The notes below the pieces were generated by a model. It made no database searches. It had not been told where the DNA came from and saw only the letters and a program-made list of their open reading frames with translations. Below, piece by piece: positions 16,249 through 25,990 of a stretch of 64,000 nucleotides of DNA. The translations under genes and the position numbers were made by a program. This stretch comes from Streptomyces sp. HSG2 (GTDB taxonomy: Bacteria; Actinomycetota; Actinomycetes; Streptomycetales; Streptomycetaceae), in assembly GCF_016598575.1 (NCBI RefSeq), contig NZ_CP066801.1:744001-808000 (forward strand). The letters run 5' to 3'. Each line of letters opens with the position of its first letter. The stretch's first letter is position 1.

Positions 16249-19053
16249 GTGACCGTGCCACGGGACTTCGAGGAGCCTGCCCCGAGCCGCCCCGACCTGG
16301 TCGTCGGCAGGGAGGAGGAGCTGCGCGCGGCACGCGGACGGCTCGCCGGCGGTGGAAGCGTCCTGCTGCACGGCCCCGCCGGCATCGGCAAGTCGACCGT
16401 GCTGGGCGCCCTCGCCGCCGAGTTCGCGCCCACGGCCCGTACCGTGCTCCGCTGTTCGGCGACGGAGTCGGAGTCGCATGTGCCCTTCCTCGCCCTCGCC
16501 GACCTGTTGGGCCTGGTCCTGGAGGACGTGGTGACCGATCTGCCCGTCGCCCAGCGCACCGCCCTGGAATCGGCACTGACGGGGCGCGAGTCCACGCTTC
16601 GACGAGAGGGGCTCGCGCTCCGCCTGGCCGTCCTCTCCGCCTTCCGCGCACTCGCGGCGAACGGGCCCGTGTTGGTGGTCGCCGACGATCTGCAGTGGCT
16701 GGATCCGGCGAGCGCCGAGATCCTCGGTTTCGCGGCTCGCCGACTGGACGGCGCGCCGGTGCGGATGCTCTGCGCCCTGCGCACCGAGGGTCCCGAGTAC
16801 GACCGGGCACTGAGGGCCGTGCCGTCGGAAAGCGAGGCCGTGAGGATCGGCCCGCTTACCCGTGTCCAGACGGCCACGATGCTCGACCGTCGCGGCCACG
16901 GCGACCTCTCGCGCGCCACGGTCCGCGAGATCCACCGGACCAGCGGCGGCAACCCGCTCTTCGCCCTGGAGCTCGGGCGCGCCCTCGCCGAGAGTCCGAC
17001 GCCGCCCCGGCCGGGGGAACCCCTTCCCGTCCCCACATCGCTCCGCGACCTGGTCCTGAACCGGCTGGAAGTGCTGTCCGAGGAGGCGCGCCGGACCCTG
17101 CTGGTCGCCTGTGTCGGGGCCCGCCCGACGCAGGCGCTGCTCCGCGCGGCGGGCCGCGTCGACGCCGAGGCGGAGACGGCGCGCGCCGCCGAGCTGGGTC
17201 TGTTGACCGGCGACCCTCAGGCGTCCGCCGTGCGGTTCGCGCATCCGCTGGTCTCGGCGGCGCTGTACGCGGGGGCTTCGGCGAGCGAGCGACGGGCCGC
17301 CCACGAGGCGCTCTCCCGGGCCGCGTCGGATCCCATCGAGCGCGCCCGGCACCTGGCTCTGGCGACCACGGGCACCGATCCTCGCGTGGCACGGCGGTTG
17401 GCGGACGCGGCCTCCGTGGCCCGGGATCGCGGCGCGCCGTCGGTGGCCGCCTCGCTGGGGTTGCTCGCCGCCCGACACACCCCGGTGGACGGGGTGCCGG
17501 GGCCGGACGACAGCCGGCTTCGCGCGGCCGAGGACGCGATCACCGCGGGGGAGGCCGATCTCGCCCGCGACATCGCCCACGACGTTCTGGCGCGGGCCGT
17601 CCTGCCGGCGCATCGGGTGCGCGCCTGGATGGTGGTGATCGAAGCCGCCGGGCAGGCCATCGGCGAGGTGGATGCCGCCTTTCCTCAGGCTCTGGCCGAC
17701 GCGGGGGAAGACCCCGGGTTGTTGGCGCTCGTCCACTACCAGTTGGCCTGGCGTGATCTCGTCGTGCAGGGCGACTTCGGCCGGGGGCGGGAGGAGGCCG
17801 CGCACGCCGCGACCCTCGCCGGTCGGGCCGGGGACCGCAGGACCGAGGTACTCGCCCTGGCCCTCCAGGCACAGGCCGAGACTCTGGCGGGACACCCGGA
17901 CGCCCCGTCGACGATCAGGCGGGCCCTGCGTGAGCCGCAGGACCCCCGGGTGGCGTGCCATCACAACGGCGCCGGCGCGGTCCGTTTCCGGTGGTTGCTG
18001 ATGAGCGACCGGCTGGCGGAGGCCCGGTCGGCGGTCACGACCCTGCTGCGGGAGGTGCGTCGTCGTGGCATGGCCGAGAGCGAGGTGCACTATCTGCGGT
18101 TTCTGGCCGAGACGGAGTTGCGGTCCGGCCACTGCGGACGTGCCCTCACGCTGGCCGGAGAGAGTCTGACGCTCGCCCGCGACGCGGGCATCGGGGAGGG
18201 GGCCGGCGCGATGCAGGCGTCCCTCGCGGAGGCGGCGGGCGGCGACGTGGAGCGGGCGCGGGAACTGGCCCGGGAGGCCGTGGACCGGGCGGAGGAGGAC
18301 GGAGACGCCGTCTATCTGTCCCGTGCTCTGGCGGCTCTCGGTCACGCGGAGTTGATGGCGGGCGAGGCCCGGGCGGCGGCGGAGACCCTGCGCCGGGTGG
18401 GACGGCTGGAGGCGGGCGCAGGCATCACCGATCCGGCTCGCGGTCGGTGGCAGGGCGACCTGGCGGAGGCCTTGGTGCGGAGTGGGGAGCCGGAGGAGGC
18501 TCGGCGAGTGGTGGACTCCGCTCGCGCGAACGCGCTGCGTCTCGGGCGGGAGGGCGTGCTGGCCGATCTCGACCGGGCGGAGGCCCTGGTGTCGGCGGCC
18601 CGGGGGGACCACGACGGCGCGGTGGCCCTGCTGACGTCGGCGCGGGAGCGTCAGGCGCGGCTGGGCCACGCACTGGAGGAGGCCCGCACGGTCTTCGCGA
18701 TGGCTTGTCTCGGCACCGCCCGGTCGGGCACGTCGTACGAGGAGGCTGCCCAGTTGTTCCGGCGTTGTCGGGCGACCGTCTGGCTGCGCCGGGTCGAGGA
18801 GGCGAGCAGGGCCTCGCGCGCCCCCGAGCCCGGCCCCGCGGTGCCGCCGGTGGCCTATCTGGAGGCCCTCGCCTCGATGGAACGTCAGGTCGCCGGGTTG
18901 GTGATGGAGGGGGCCACCAACAGGGAGATCGCCGGGAGGTTGTTCGTCAGCGTCAAGACCGTGGAGGCCACGCTCACCCGGGTCTATCGGAAGCTGGCGA
19001 TCCGCTCGCGGGTGGACCTGGTGCGGTTGGCGGCGGGTCAGGGGCGGCGCTGA
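16249..19053 (+). CDS. Large ATP-binding LuxR-family (LAL) transcriptional regulator
   Basis: This 934-residue regulator has an N-terminal STAND/AAA-type ATPase (Walker A HGPAGIGKST at about 41-50, Walker B VLVVADDLQWLD), a long TPR-like helical middle, and a C-terminal LuxR helix-turn-helix (GATNREIAGRLFVSVKTVEATLTRVYRKL). LAL regulators couple ATP-dependent ligand sensing to activation of nearby or distant operons. The GTG at 16249 was chosen for its GGAGGGAG; an ATG lies 30 bases upstream. It is orphan in context: the neighbours are the collagen-like gene, in the divergent direction, and a small SRPBCC protein, so its target is unknown. Confidence 0.85.
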   Translation: MTVPRDFEEPAPSRPDLVVGREEELRAARGRLAGGGSVLLHGPAGIGKSTVLGALAAEFAPTARTVLRCSATESESHVPFLALADLLGLVLEDVVTDLPVAQRTALESALTGRESTLRREGLALRLAVLSAFRALAANGPVLVVADDLQWLDPASAEILGFAARRLDGAPVRMLCALRTEGPEYDRALRAVPSESEAVRIGPLTRVQTATMLDRRGHGDLSRATVREIHRTSGGNPLFALELGRALAESPTPPRPGEPLPVPTSLRDLVLNRLEVLSEEARRTLLVACVGARPTQALLRAAGRVDAEAETARAAELGLLTGDPQASAVRFAHPLVSAALYAGASASERRAAHEALSRAASDPIERARHLALATTGTDPRVARRLADAASVARDRGAPSVAASLGLLAARHTPVDGVPGPDDSRLRAAEDAITAGEADLARDIAHDVLARAVLPAHRVRAWMVVIEAAGQAIGEVDAAFPQALADAGEDPGLLALVHYQLAWRDLVVQGDFGRGREEAAHAATLAGRAGDRRTEVLALALQAQAETLAGHPDAPSTIRRALREPQDPRVACHHNGAGAVRFRWLLMSDRLAEARSAVTTLLREVRRRGMAESEVHYLRFLAETELRSGHCGRALTLAGESLTLARDAGIGEGAGAMQASLAEAAGGDVERARELAREAVDRAEEDGDAVYLSRALAALGHAELMAGEARAAAETLRRVGRLEAGAGITDPARGRWQGDLAEALVRSGEPEEARRVVDSARANALRLGREGVLADLDRAEALVSAARGDHDGAVALLTSARERQARLGHALEEARTVFAMACLGTARSGTSYEEAAQLFRRCRATVWLRRVEEASRASRAPEPGPAVPPVAYLEALASMERQVAGLVMEGATNREIAGRLFVSVKTVEATLTRVYRKLAIRSRVDLVRLAAGQGRR

Positions 19054-19443
19054 GGGCAGGGCGGCGGACAGGGGGATCCCCCTGGCGGCCCTTCGTAGGG
19101 AATACCCTCATTGGGTACGAGGCCGACCGACCCTAGCCTGGTGGGGTGCCGCTCACCGGGTGCGCGGGACCGTCCGACGGGCCCGTGCACACCCCCCACC
19201 CCCCGCACCCACCGGCGAGCGCCCCGAGGAGATGCGCCCGACCCGACAGCGTGAGACCGGGCACCACCGGCCCCGATCGCCCGCGCGGGCGGCCTGTGGG
19301 CCCGGTCCTCCTCGGGATCGAGCCGGGGGGCGTTGCGGGTCACCACGAGCGGCCCGCAGCGCCCCCTTTCCAAGTCGCCGAGTGGCGGCGCCCTCCCCCC
19401 GTGGCGCGTCGCCCGGGTGCCGTGCGCTGCCTACGATCGCTAG
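19054..19443. other. Gene-free interval of 390 bases
   Basis: No open frame here has convincing protein character. The only structured element is an inverted repeat TACCC-N5-GGGTA at 19103-19117 shortly after the LAL stop, too short to be called a terminator. The promoter of the SRPBCC gene should lie in the right half, but I do not see a clear consensus. Confidence 0.5.
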
Positions 19444-19884
19444 GTGGTCACTTTCTTCCTTGAGCGCACGGCACCGCTGCCTCCGCGCGAGGCTTGGCGC
19501 AGGATCACCCGATGGCATCACCACGGAGCGACGGTGCCCTTGACGCGGGTCACCGTGGTGACTCCCCCGCCGTCCGGCCCGGGCACCCGGATCGTGGCGC
19601 GCACGGGCCTGGGTCCGATCGGTTTCGACGATCCGATGGACGTCACGACGTGGCGACCCCCCGACGGCGACCGGCCCGGGCTCTGCCGACTGGAGAAGAG
19701 GGGGCGGCTCGTCACCGGCTGGGCGGAGCTGGAGGTCCGGCCCGCGCCCGGCGACCGGAGCCGGGTGGGGTGGCGCGAGGAGGTGGAGGTGCGAGGGTTT
19801 CCCTCGGCGCTCGACGGGCTTGTCGCGCGATCGGGACGCGCGCTCTTCGGCAGGGAGGTCGACCGTCTCCTCCGACTGCCGTGA
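19444..19884 (+). CDS. SRPBCC (START-like/polyketide-cyclase fold) small protein
   Basis: This 146-residue protein begins MVTFFLERTAPLPPREAWRRITRW, the typical first strand and helix of the SRPBCC superfamily, and ends with a long helix containing GRALFGREVDRLLRLP. Such proteins bind hydrophobic small molecules in a deep cavity; some act as cyclases or aromatases, many have no known role. GTG start with a weak ribosome binding site. It is a single gene flanked by non-coding DNA on both sides. Confidence 0.7.
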   Translation: MVTFFLERTAPLPPREAWRRITRWHHHGATVPLTRVTVVTPPPSGPGTRIVARTGLGPIGFDDPMDVTTWRPPDGDRPGLCRLEKRGRLVTGWAELEVRPAPGDRSRVGWREEVEVRGFPSALDGLVARSGRALFGREVDRLLRLP

Positions 19885-20277
19885 CGCGCGGGCGGCGGGG
19901 CCCGTGACGGAGGAGGGCCTCGATCGGACGAACACCGGAGGGATGGGGCGTCCGCCTCCTCTCGGGGGGCGGACGCGGAGGGACCGCGCAGTGGGTCGGG
20001 CCGAGCGGACGGCATGGCACCGGGAGCGCGTCCGAACGGCGGCGAGGGTCGGCGTTCGTGCGCGGAACCGCCGAAGCCGTTCGCCGGGAAGCATGGTCAT
20101 CTTGTAGATTCGTATGAACGGACAGCCCCGGCCCACCACCCGCTTCCGGCGGCGCGGGACGGCCGTGCCGAGCGCCTCCGAGCGCGTGGGCCGCAGGGCA
20201 CCGGAACCGGGTCGCGTTCCTCCGAGGGCTGCCCGCGACCATCGGACCGACCACGACAGAGAACGGCGGCGACGAGG
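19885..20277. promoter_or_regulatory. Upstream region of the PucR gene with a local AT-rich patch
   Basis: This 393-base gap has no supported gene. Around 20090-20117 the sequence becomes locally AT-rich (CATCTTGTAGATTCGTATG), unlike its surroundings, and is a plausible promoter for the PucR-family gene that starts at 20278. This is inference from composition only. Confidence 0.35.
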
Positions 20278-21942
20278 ATGCGGCTGCGCGCCCTGCTGGA
20301 CACCGACGTGCTGGGCCTCAGGCTGATCGGCGGCGAGGACGAACTGGACCGGCCCGTCCGCGGCGTGATGACCACCGACCTGCGGGATCCGGGCCGCTAT
20401 CTCTCCGGCGGGGAGCTGGTCCTCACCGGACTCGCCTGGCGCCGCGACGCCGAGGACTCCGAGTCCTTCGTCGGGGTCCTGACCCGGGCCGGCGTCGCCG
20501 CCCTCGCCGTCGGCGAGGCCGAACTCGGCAGTGTGCCGCAGGACTTGGTGGAGGCCTGCGCACGTCATCGCCTGCCGCTCCTCTCGGTGGACGTCTCGGT
20601 GGCGTTCGCCACGATCACCGAACACGTCGTGCGCAAGGTGTCAGGCGAGCGCGCCGGGGACCTCGCCGCCGTGGTGGAACGGCACCGGCGAATGTTGACT
20701 CCCGGCGGCGCCGGCGGCCCGGGCGGTGTCCTGGACCTCCTGGGCTCCGACCTGGACCTGCGGGCCTGGGTTCTGTCGCCGACCGGCCGGCCCCTGGCCC
20801 ACTCCCACGCCTCGGGTCCGGGGCTCGCGGCGGACGTGCGCGCACGCTTGGCGGCCGAGCACCTCGGGGCCGGACGAGGGGAGCGGAGGAGGCCCCACCG
20901 GATCGCCCTGGGGCGGACGTGGTACAGCCTCTTCCCGGTGCGCGGCGCGGACGAGGCCCCCGGCTCTCCCGCGCGGGAGACACCCCTGTCCCAATGGCTG
21001 CTGGTCGTCGAGGGGGACGCGGGAGAGTGGGACGCCCGGCGCCTGGACCTGCTGGAGGGGGTCACGCAGCTGATCTCCGCGGAACGGGACCGCGGGGAGG
21101 CCTCCCGGAAGATGCGCAGGCGCCTGGCCCAGGAGATCCTCGACCTGCTGCTGGGCGGCGCACCGCCCGCCGAGGTCGCCGCCCGGCTCAGGGTCGCGGG
21201 CCCGGTGCTTCTCCCCGGTCTGGGGGCGGCCCCCCACTGGCGGGTCGTGGTGGCCCGGGCGGACTGGGACGACGGCGGGACCGACGGCGGCCGCGTGGCC
21301 CGGACCCTGCTGGAGGAGATCCTCGGCGGCCACGGCGAAGCCGGGCCGGAGGTCGTGGACCGCGTCGCCGTGGCCCACGACGGAGAGGAGGCCGTCGCCC
21401 TGGTGCCACTGCCCGCGTCGCCGGAGGAGCCGGAGGGCGCCGGGGCCGGTCTCCTCACGGAGACTCTGCCGGACTCCGTCCGGGAGGCGTTGGCCACCGG
21501 GCTGGACGGCGCGGGACGGATCACCCTGGGCGTGTCCGCCCCGGTCCCGTCGGCGGAGGGGCTGCGAGGGGCGCTGGAGGAGGCCCGCCACGCCCGACGG
21601 GTCGCCGGGGCCCGGCCGGGTCGGGTGGCGGCGGCCGGTCACCAGGAACTGGCCTCCCACGTACTGCTGCTGCCGTTCGTCCCCGACGACGTCCGTCGGG
21701 CCTTCACCGCCAGACTCCTGGACCCCCTGCGGGACTACGACAGCCGCCACCGCTCCGAACTCGTGCCGACGTTGGAGGCCTTCCTGGACGCCGACGGCTC
21801 CTGGACCCGGTGCGCCGCCCGCCTCCATCTGCACGTCAACACCTTGCGCTACCGGGTCGGCAGGATCGAGCAGTTGACCGGACGGGACCTCTCCCGGCTG
21901 GAGGACAAGCTCGACTTCTGCCTGGCGCTCCGGATGAGCTGA
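20278..21942 (+). CDS. PucR-family transcriptional regulator
   Basis: This 554-residue regulator has an N-terminal PucR purine-catabolism-type sensor domain (about residues 1-120), a central GGDEF-like/regulatory region, and a C-terminal PucR helix-turn-helix (SWTRCAARLHLHVNTLRYRVGRIEQLTGRDL). Such proteins regulate catabolic genes for purines, amino acids or other nitrogen sources. No catabolic gene is adjacent, so the target is unknown. The ATG start is set by where conserved sequence begins; the frame upstream is open but lacks family sequence. Confidence 0.82.
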   Translation: MRLRALLDTDVLGLRLIGGEDELDRPVRGVMTTDLRDPGRYLSGGELVLTGLAWRRDAEDSESFVGVLTRAGVAALAVGEAELGSVPQDLVEACARHRLPLLSVDVSVAFATITEHVVRKVSGERAGDLAAVVERHRRMLTPGGAGGPGGVLDLLGSDLDLRAWVLSPTGRPLAHSHASGPGLAADVRARLAAEHLGAGRGERRRPHRIALGRTWYSLFPVRGADEAPGSPARETPLSQWLLVVEGDAGEWDARRLDLLEGVTQLISAERDRGEASRKMRRRLAQEILDLLLGGAPPAEVAARLRVAGPVLLPGLGAAPHWRVVVARADWDDGGTDGGRVARTLLEEILGGHGEAGPEVVDRVAVAHDGEEAVALVPLPASPEEPEGAGAGLLTETLPDSVREALATGLDGAGRITLGVSAPVPSAEGLRGALEEARHARRVAGARPGRVAAAGHQELASHVLLLPFVPDDVRRAFTARLLDPLRDYDSRHRSELVPTLEAFLDADGSWTRCAARLHLHVNTLRYRVGRIEQLTGRDLSRLEDKLDFCLALRMS

Positions 21943-22222
21943 ACCCGCCGCCGAGCGGCGGCGCGACCGGCGGCTTTGTGAAAAGTTTCACCCACCCTCT
22001 TGGCCCCACCGGTCGTTCCGTGCTGAGATGCCGCCAACACCCGACGGTACGGCGCCGCGACAGGGCCCGGCCGGCTCGGCGGCGGCTTCCTCGGCGCGCC
22101 GCGGCCGGGGCCGCGCGCGTGCGTCGGCGGGGCCCGGAGGCGACGCGGCCCCCGCCGCACGGCGCGCGCCAGGCCCCGCCACCCCGGGTTGACCGGCACG
22201 ACTCGGCCTAGGGGAGGGCAAC

Positions 22223-23005
22223 GTGGCGCATCCCGCCATGTCCGGTTCGGGCACGGGAACGACCCCGGTCGACGACCGGCTCCAGGCCGCGGTGTGGCGT
22301 CTGCGCTCACGCGGGTGCTGGTCCGAGGCGGCGGCGCTGCTGGAGCCGACCACGGCGACCGCGGCGCTGCGACGGGCCGGGCTCCTGGTGGAGCGGTGCC
22401 TCTACACCGAGTGGGGGTGGTCGGAGGCGGAGGAGGCGCTGCGCGCCGCCGAGGCACTGGCGGGGGACGACGAGGAACGGGGAGCCGCGGCCTGCGAGCG
22501 GGGCGGGCTCGCGTACGCGGCCACCTGGCACGGCGTACGCGACCGCGCGGACGAGGCACGGGCGGCTCTCGGGCGGGCCGCGGCGCTGATCCCGCCAGAC
22601 TCGCCCGTACGGGCACGCCTCGACTTCGGGCGTGGGCTCCTGGCACAGAACCTGACCGCCTCGCCCCAGGCGGCCCGCGCGGCCTATCGCCGCGCGCACG
22701 CGTCCGCCATCGCCCACGGCGACCCGCTGCTCCTCTCCTCCACCTGGCGCCACCTGGCCCAGCTCGATCTGGCGGAGGGAAAGTTACCGGAGGCGCGGCA
22801 CGGGTTCGCCGAGTCCCTGCGTCTGCGCGAGGACCAGGGCCACCTCGTCGGCGCGGTCGCCGCCCTGATGTCGCTGGCGGACACGGTGCCGGAACCGGAC
22901 ACGTCCCGGCTGCGCGAGGAGGCCCGGCGCCTGCACCGACTGCTGGGCGGTGTCCCCACCTGGCTGACCCGAGCGCCCGTCCCGCCGGGGCCGGAACCAC
23001 GCTGA
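22223..23005 (+). CDS. Hypothetical TPR-like helical protein
   Basis: This 260-residue all-helical protein is Ala/Arg/Leu-rich with repeating helix pairs (AAYRRAHASAIAHGDPLLLSST..., LAEGKLPEARHGFAESLRLRED) that look like tetratricopeptide repeats. No enzyme motif or membrane segment is visible. The GTG start follows GGGGAGGG. It sits alone between a PucR gene and a convergent GntR gene. A protein-protein interaction role is inference from the repeat fold. Confidence 0.6.
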   Translation: MAHPAMSGSGTGTTPVDDRLQAAVWRLRSRGCWSEAAALLEPTTATAALRRAGLLVERCLYTEWGWSEAEEALRAAEALAGDDEERGAAACERGGLAYAATWHGVRDRADEARAALGRAAALIPPDSPVRARLDFGRGLLAQNLTASPQAARAAYRRAHASAIAHGDPLLLSSTWRHLAQLDLAEGKLPEARHGFAESLRLREDQGHLVGAVAALMSLADTVPEPDTSRLREEARRLHRLLGGVPTWLTRAPVPPGPEPR

Positions 23006-23065
23006 GGGGCCGTCGTCCCGTGAGGACATCGGCGAGGCGTGGCCCGGGACGTCGACGGACCCGGC

Positions 23066-23863
23066 TCAGTCCGACGCGGCGAAGTGCTCCGCGGCCAGGG
23101 CCGCCACGGCCTCCACGTCGCCCACCGCCAACGCGTCCAGCAGGACGGTGTGCTGCTGGGCGTCGACCACCAGGCCCGCTCCGCGGACGGGAGCGACGCC
23201 GACCCACGGCCCCTGGGCCCGCCGGTGCAGCTCGTCCGCGACGCGCAGCAGCTGCCGATTTCCCGAGAGCGCCAGGAGCGAACGGTGGAAGGCCCGGTCC
23301 GCCTCTCCGTAGGTGGCCGGACAACCGGTGGAGGCCGCACGGACCGCGGCGTCCGCCCGGGGACGCAGCTCCGCCCAGCGTTCGGCGGGAACGGTGCGGG
23401 CCAGTCTCAAGATCACCGGTATCTCCAGCAACGCCCGGACCTCCGCCAGCTCGGCCAGCTCGCGCGCGCCGCGCGCGACCACGCGGAACCCCCGGTTGGG
23501 CAGGACCTCCACGGCCCCCTCGACGGCGAGCTGCTGCATCGCCTCCCGGACGGGGGTGGCGGAGGCTCCGAAACGCTCCCCCAGGGCCGGGGCCGAATAG
23601 ATCTCCCCCGGGGACAGCTCGCCGGTGGACAGCGCGGCGCGCAGGGCGGAGAGGATCTGTCCCCGCACCGAGACGCGCCGCATCGGAGGTCGGGAACGGG
23701 GGGCGGGAGGGGGCGTGAGGTCGCGCGTGTGCTCGCCGCGCACGGATCCCGCCCGGTCCGCCGACTCGACCACGCCCCGTCCCGGAGAGGGGTCCCACGG
23801 GGCCTGGGCGGCGCGGGGGCGGGTCGCCTCCACCTCGGCGAGGCGCTGAGCGGTCTGCTTCAC
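23066..23863 (-). CDS. GntR-family (FCD-type) transcriptional regulator
   Basis: This 265-residue regulator has an unusual 70-residue Pro/Arg-rich N-terminal extension before the GntR winged helix (GQILSALRAALSTGELSPGEIYSAPALGERFGASATPVREAMQQL) and a C-terminal FCD helical domain (EVRALLEIPVILRLA..., ADRAFHRSLLALSGN). FCD regulators bind carboxylic acids. GTG start with GGAGGAG. The long gene-free region upstream probably contains its operator. No metabolic gene is adjacent. Confidence 0.83.
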   Translation of the reverse strand: MKQTAQRLAEVEATRPRAAQAPWDPSPGRGVVESADRAGSVRGEHTRDLTPPPAPRSRPPMRRVSVRGQILSALRAALSTGELSPGEIYSAPALGERFGASATPVREAMQQLAVEGAVEVLPNRGFRVVARGARELAELAEVRALLEIPVILRLARTVPAERWAELRPRADAAVRAASTGCPATYGEADRAFHRSLLALSGNRQLLRVADELHRRAQGPWVGVAPVRGAGLVVDAQQHTVLLDALAVGDVEAVAALAAEHFAASD

Positions 23864-24921
23864 GACTCCTCCAGAGGCGTGTAGGTGGGCGTTTCGGTGT
23901 GTTCGCTCCAGGGCGGCCGATACCGCCCGGAAAGCACGATAGGCGCCACGGCCGCCGGTGCACATCCCCCCGAGCCCATGCGCTCCTCGTCGACACCCGC
24001 GCAGCATCGATCAATATCTATCTCATTTCAGTCAGATGTGATCGCAACGCCCCAGCAGTTGATCGATTTTCGGCCAATCTACGAAGTCCGCCGTGGCTCG
24101 CGTGAAGCGCGGACTTCCCCGCCCGAGAGGAGGCGCCCCTTCCCGGCCGGCGAAACCCGCCGCCCACGCCCTCCCGCCGTCCCCTCGGAGGCCGGCGCCC
24201 TCCTCCGAGACGCCGCCCCGGCCTCCGGGCGATCGGGGGAGGAGTAGGCGAGGCCTCGGGCACGAGGGGAGGTCCGGATCGCCGTGTACCCCTCGTCTCG
24301 GACGACGCCGCACCGGACGCGCCCACCGCCGGGAGAACGCCCGGGCGCACGGAGGACGGGCGGGTTCCGACGTGATCGCCGAGGTCGGCCATCACCCATG
24401 CACGTGGCCTGCCTGCCCGACGCCACCCTTGCGCCCCACCGCCACGCCCCGGAAACCGGCTCCCTCGTCGCGTACGGCCCGGCCACCCCGACGTCGTCCC
24501 CGGGGCCGGCCGGTCACCCGCCCGACGACTCGGAACATGGCCCCGCGCGGGGAGGGGCCCGGTGGGGCGACCGACCTCGCGGACGCGGCGGCGCGCCCGG
24601 CGGGCGGGCCGGCCGATGCGTGTGCCGTCGGAAGCGGCCGGCCGAGGCTCATGTCACCCGTGCGGGCGCCGGCGACGCGGAGCGGATCGCCGGACTCCTC
24701 GGCGACGGGCCGACCTGCGGCCGGAGAGGCACGGGCCCCTCCGGGGAGTCGGCGTGTTCGAGCACGCTGCCGCACGTCGCGATCACGTTCGGGCGTGAAG
24801 TCGCCCCAGAGGGATCGCCCGTCACCAGTTGGCGGCCTGTTGCCCGAAAACCCCTGACGGTCACGGACGTTGGGCCACTATGGCGGGCGTTACGTCCTTC
24901 CCAAGCCACAGGGGACCCCAT
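23864..24921. other. 1.06-kb interval without a supported gene, with a sharply AT-rich block
   Basis: Open frames on both strands here are Arg/Pro-rich shadows that match no family I know. The stretch about 24002-24080 is AT-rich (for example TCGATCAATATCTATC and GTTGATCGATTTTCGG), standing out strongly from the flanks. It lies 140-220 bases upstream of the GntR gene and could be a regulatory hub. A frame at 24398-24925 has reasonable codon bias in its first part but no recognisable protein and no ribosome binding site; it might be a decayed gene. Confidence 0.4.
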
Positions 24922-25980
24922 ATGAGACTGACCGACATATCGCTGAGCTGGCTGCTCCCGGGCGCCGTACTGCTCCTGGGCATGTTGGCGGCGGTGGCGG
25001 TGCTGGCGCGCGGCAAGCGCGCGGCGGGGAAGGACGCGAGCGCCGACGACTCCTGGGAACGCTCCGAGGAACGCAGACGCCGCAAGGAAGCCCTGTACGC
25101 CACCGTCTCCTACGTCCTGCTGTTCTGCTGCGCCGCCGTCGCCGCCGCGCTCTCCTTCCACGGACTGGTCGGCTTCGGCGAGCAGAACCTCGGTCTGAGC
25201 GGGGGGTGGCAGTACCTCGTCCCGTTCGGCCTGGACGGCGCGGCGATGTTCTGCTCGGTGCTCGCGGTCCGTGAAGCCAGCCACGGCGACGCCGCGCTGG
25301 GCTCCCGGATCCTGGTGTGGACCTTCGCCTTCGCCGCCGCGTGGTTCAACTGGGTACACGCCCCGCGGGGCGCGGGACACGCGGGTGCCCCGCACTTCTT
25401 CGCGGGCATGTCCCTCTCGGCGGCGGTGCTCTTCGACCGGGCGCTCAAGCAGACCCGCAGAGCAGCGCTCCGGGAACAGGGGCTGGTACCGCGTCCGCTG
25501 CCCCAGATCCGGATCGTGCGCTGGCTTCGAGCACCCCGTGAGACCTATCGCGCCTGGTCGCTGATGCTGCTCGAAGGGGTGCGCAGCCTCGACGAAGCCG
25601 TCGAGGAGGTCCGCGAGGACCAGCGCCGCAAGGAGGAGGAGCGACTGCGCCGACGCGACCAGGAGCGTCTGGAACGCGCCCGGCTGAAGGCCATCAGCCG
25701 CGGACAACGAGGCCTGATCGGGCGCGGCGGGCGACAGGTGGACGTGGCGGTGCAGGCCGTGGAGCGAGGTACGGAACGGGCGGCGACGGAGCCGGCCATA
25801 CCGCCTCAGCCCGCGCCCGAACAGCTCCCTGCCCCGCCCCGACGCCCCTCCCTCCAGCCGGTGCGCGACAAGGGTGACGCCGTCACGGTGGATCTGACCG
25901 CCGAGGACGACACGCAGGCTCTGCCCCGGTTGGACTCACTGGAGCGCAAACTGAAGGATCTGGAGCAACAGTTCGGCTGA
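24922..25980 (+). CDS. DUF2637 (SpdB-like) membrane protein
   Basis: This 352-residue protein has an N-terminal membrane helix (WLLPGAVLLLGMLAAVAVLA), three more helices at about residues 55-165 (VSYVLLFCCAAVAAALSF; LVPFGLDGAAMFCSVLAV; ILVWTFAFAAAWFNWVHA) and a long charged cytoplasmic tail with coiled-coil character (EDQRRKEEERLRRRDQERLERARLK). The four-helix block matches DUF2637, also found in Streptomyces plasmid spread proteins (SpdB). This chromosomal version has no transfer genes nearby, so function is unknown. ATG start, weak ribosome binding site. Confidence 0.72.
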   Translation: MRLTDISLSWLLPGAVLLLGMLAAVAVLARGKRAAGKDASADDSWERSEERRRRKEALYATVSYVLLFCCAAVAAALSFHGLVGFGEQNLGLSGGWQYLVPFGLDGAAMFCSVLAVREASHGDAALGSRILVWTFAFAAAWFNWVHAPRGAGHAGAPHFFAGMSLSAAVLFDRALKQTRRAALREQGLVPRPLPQIRIVRWLRAPRETYRAWSLMLLEGVRSLDEAVEEVREDQRRKEEERLRRRDQERLERARLKAISRGQRGLIGRGGRQVDVAVQAVERGTERAATEPAIPPQPAPEQLPAPPRRPSLQPVRDKGDAVTVDLTAEDDTQALPRLDSLERKLKDLEQQFG

Positions 25981-25990
25981 GCCGGGCACC

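Noticed and set aside
24284..24925. Plus-strand frame of 213 codons ending at the DUF2637 start
   Set aside because: Arg/Pro-rich, no recognisable domain and no ribosome binding site; noted only as a possible decayed gene.
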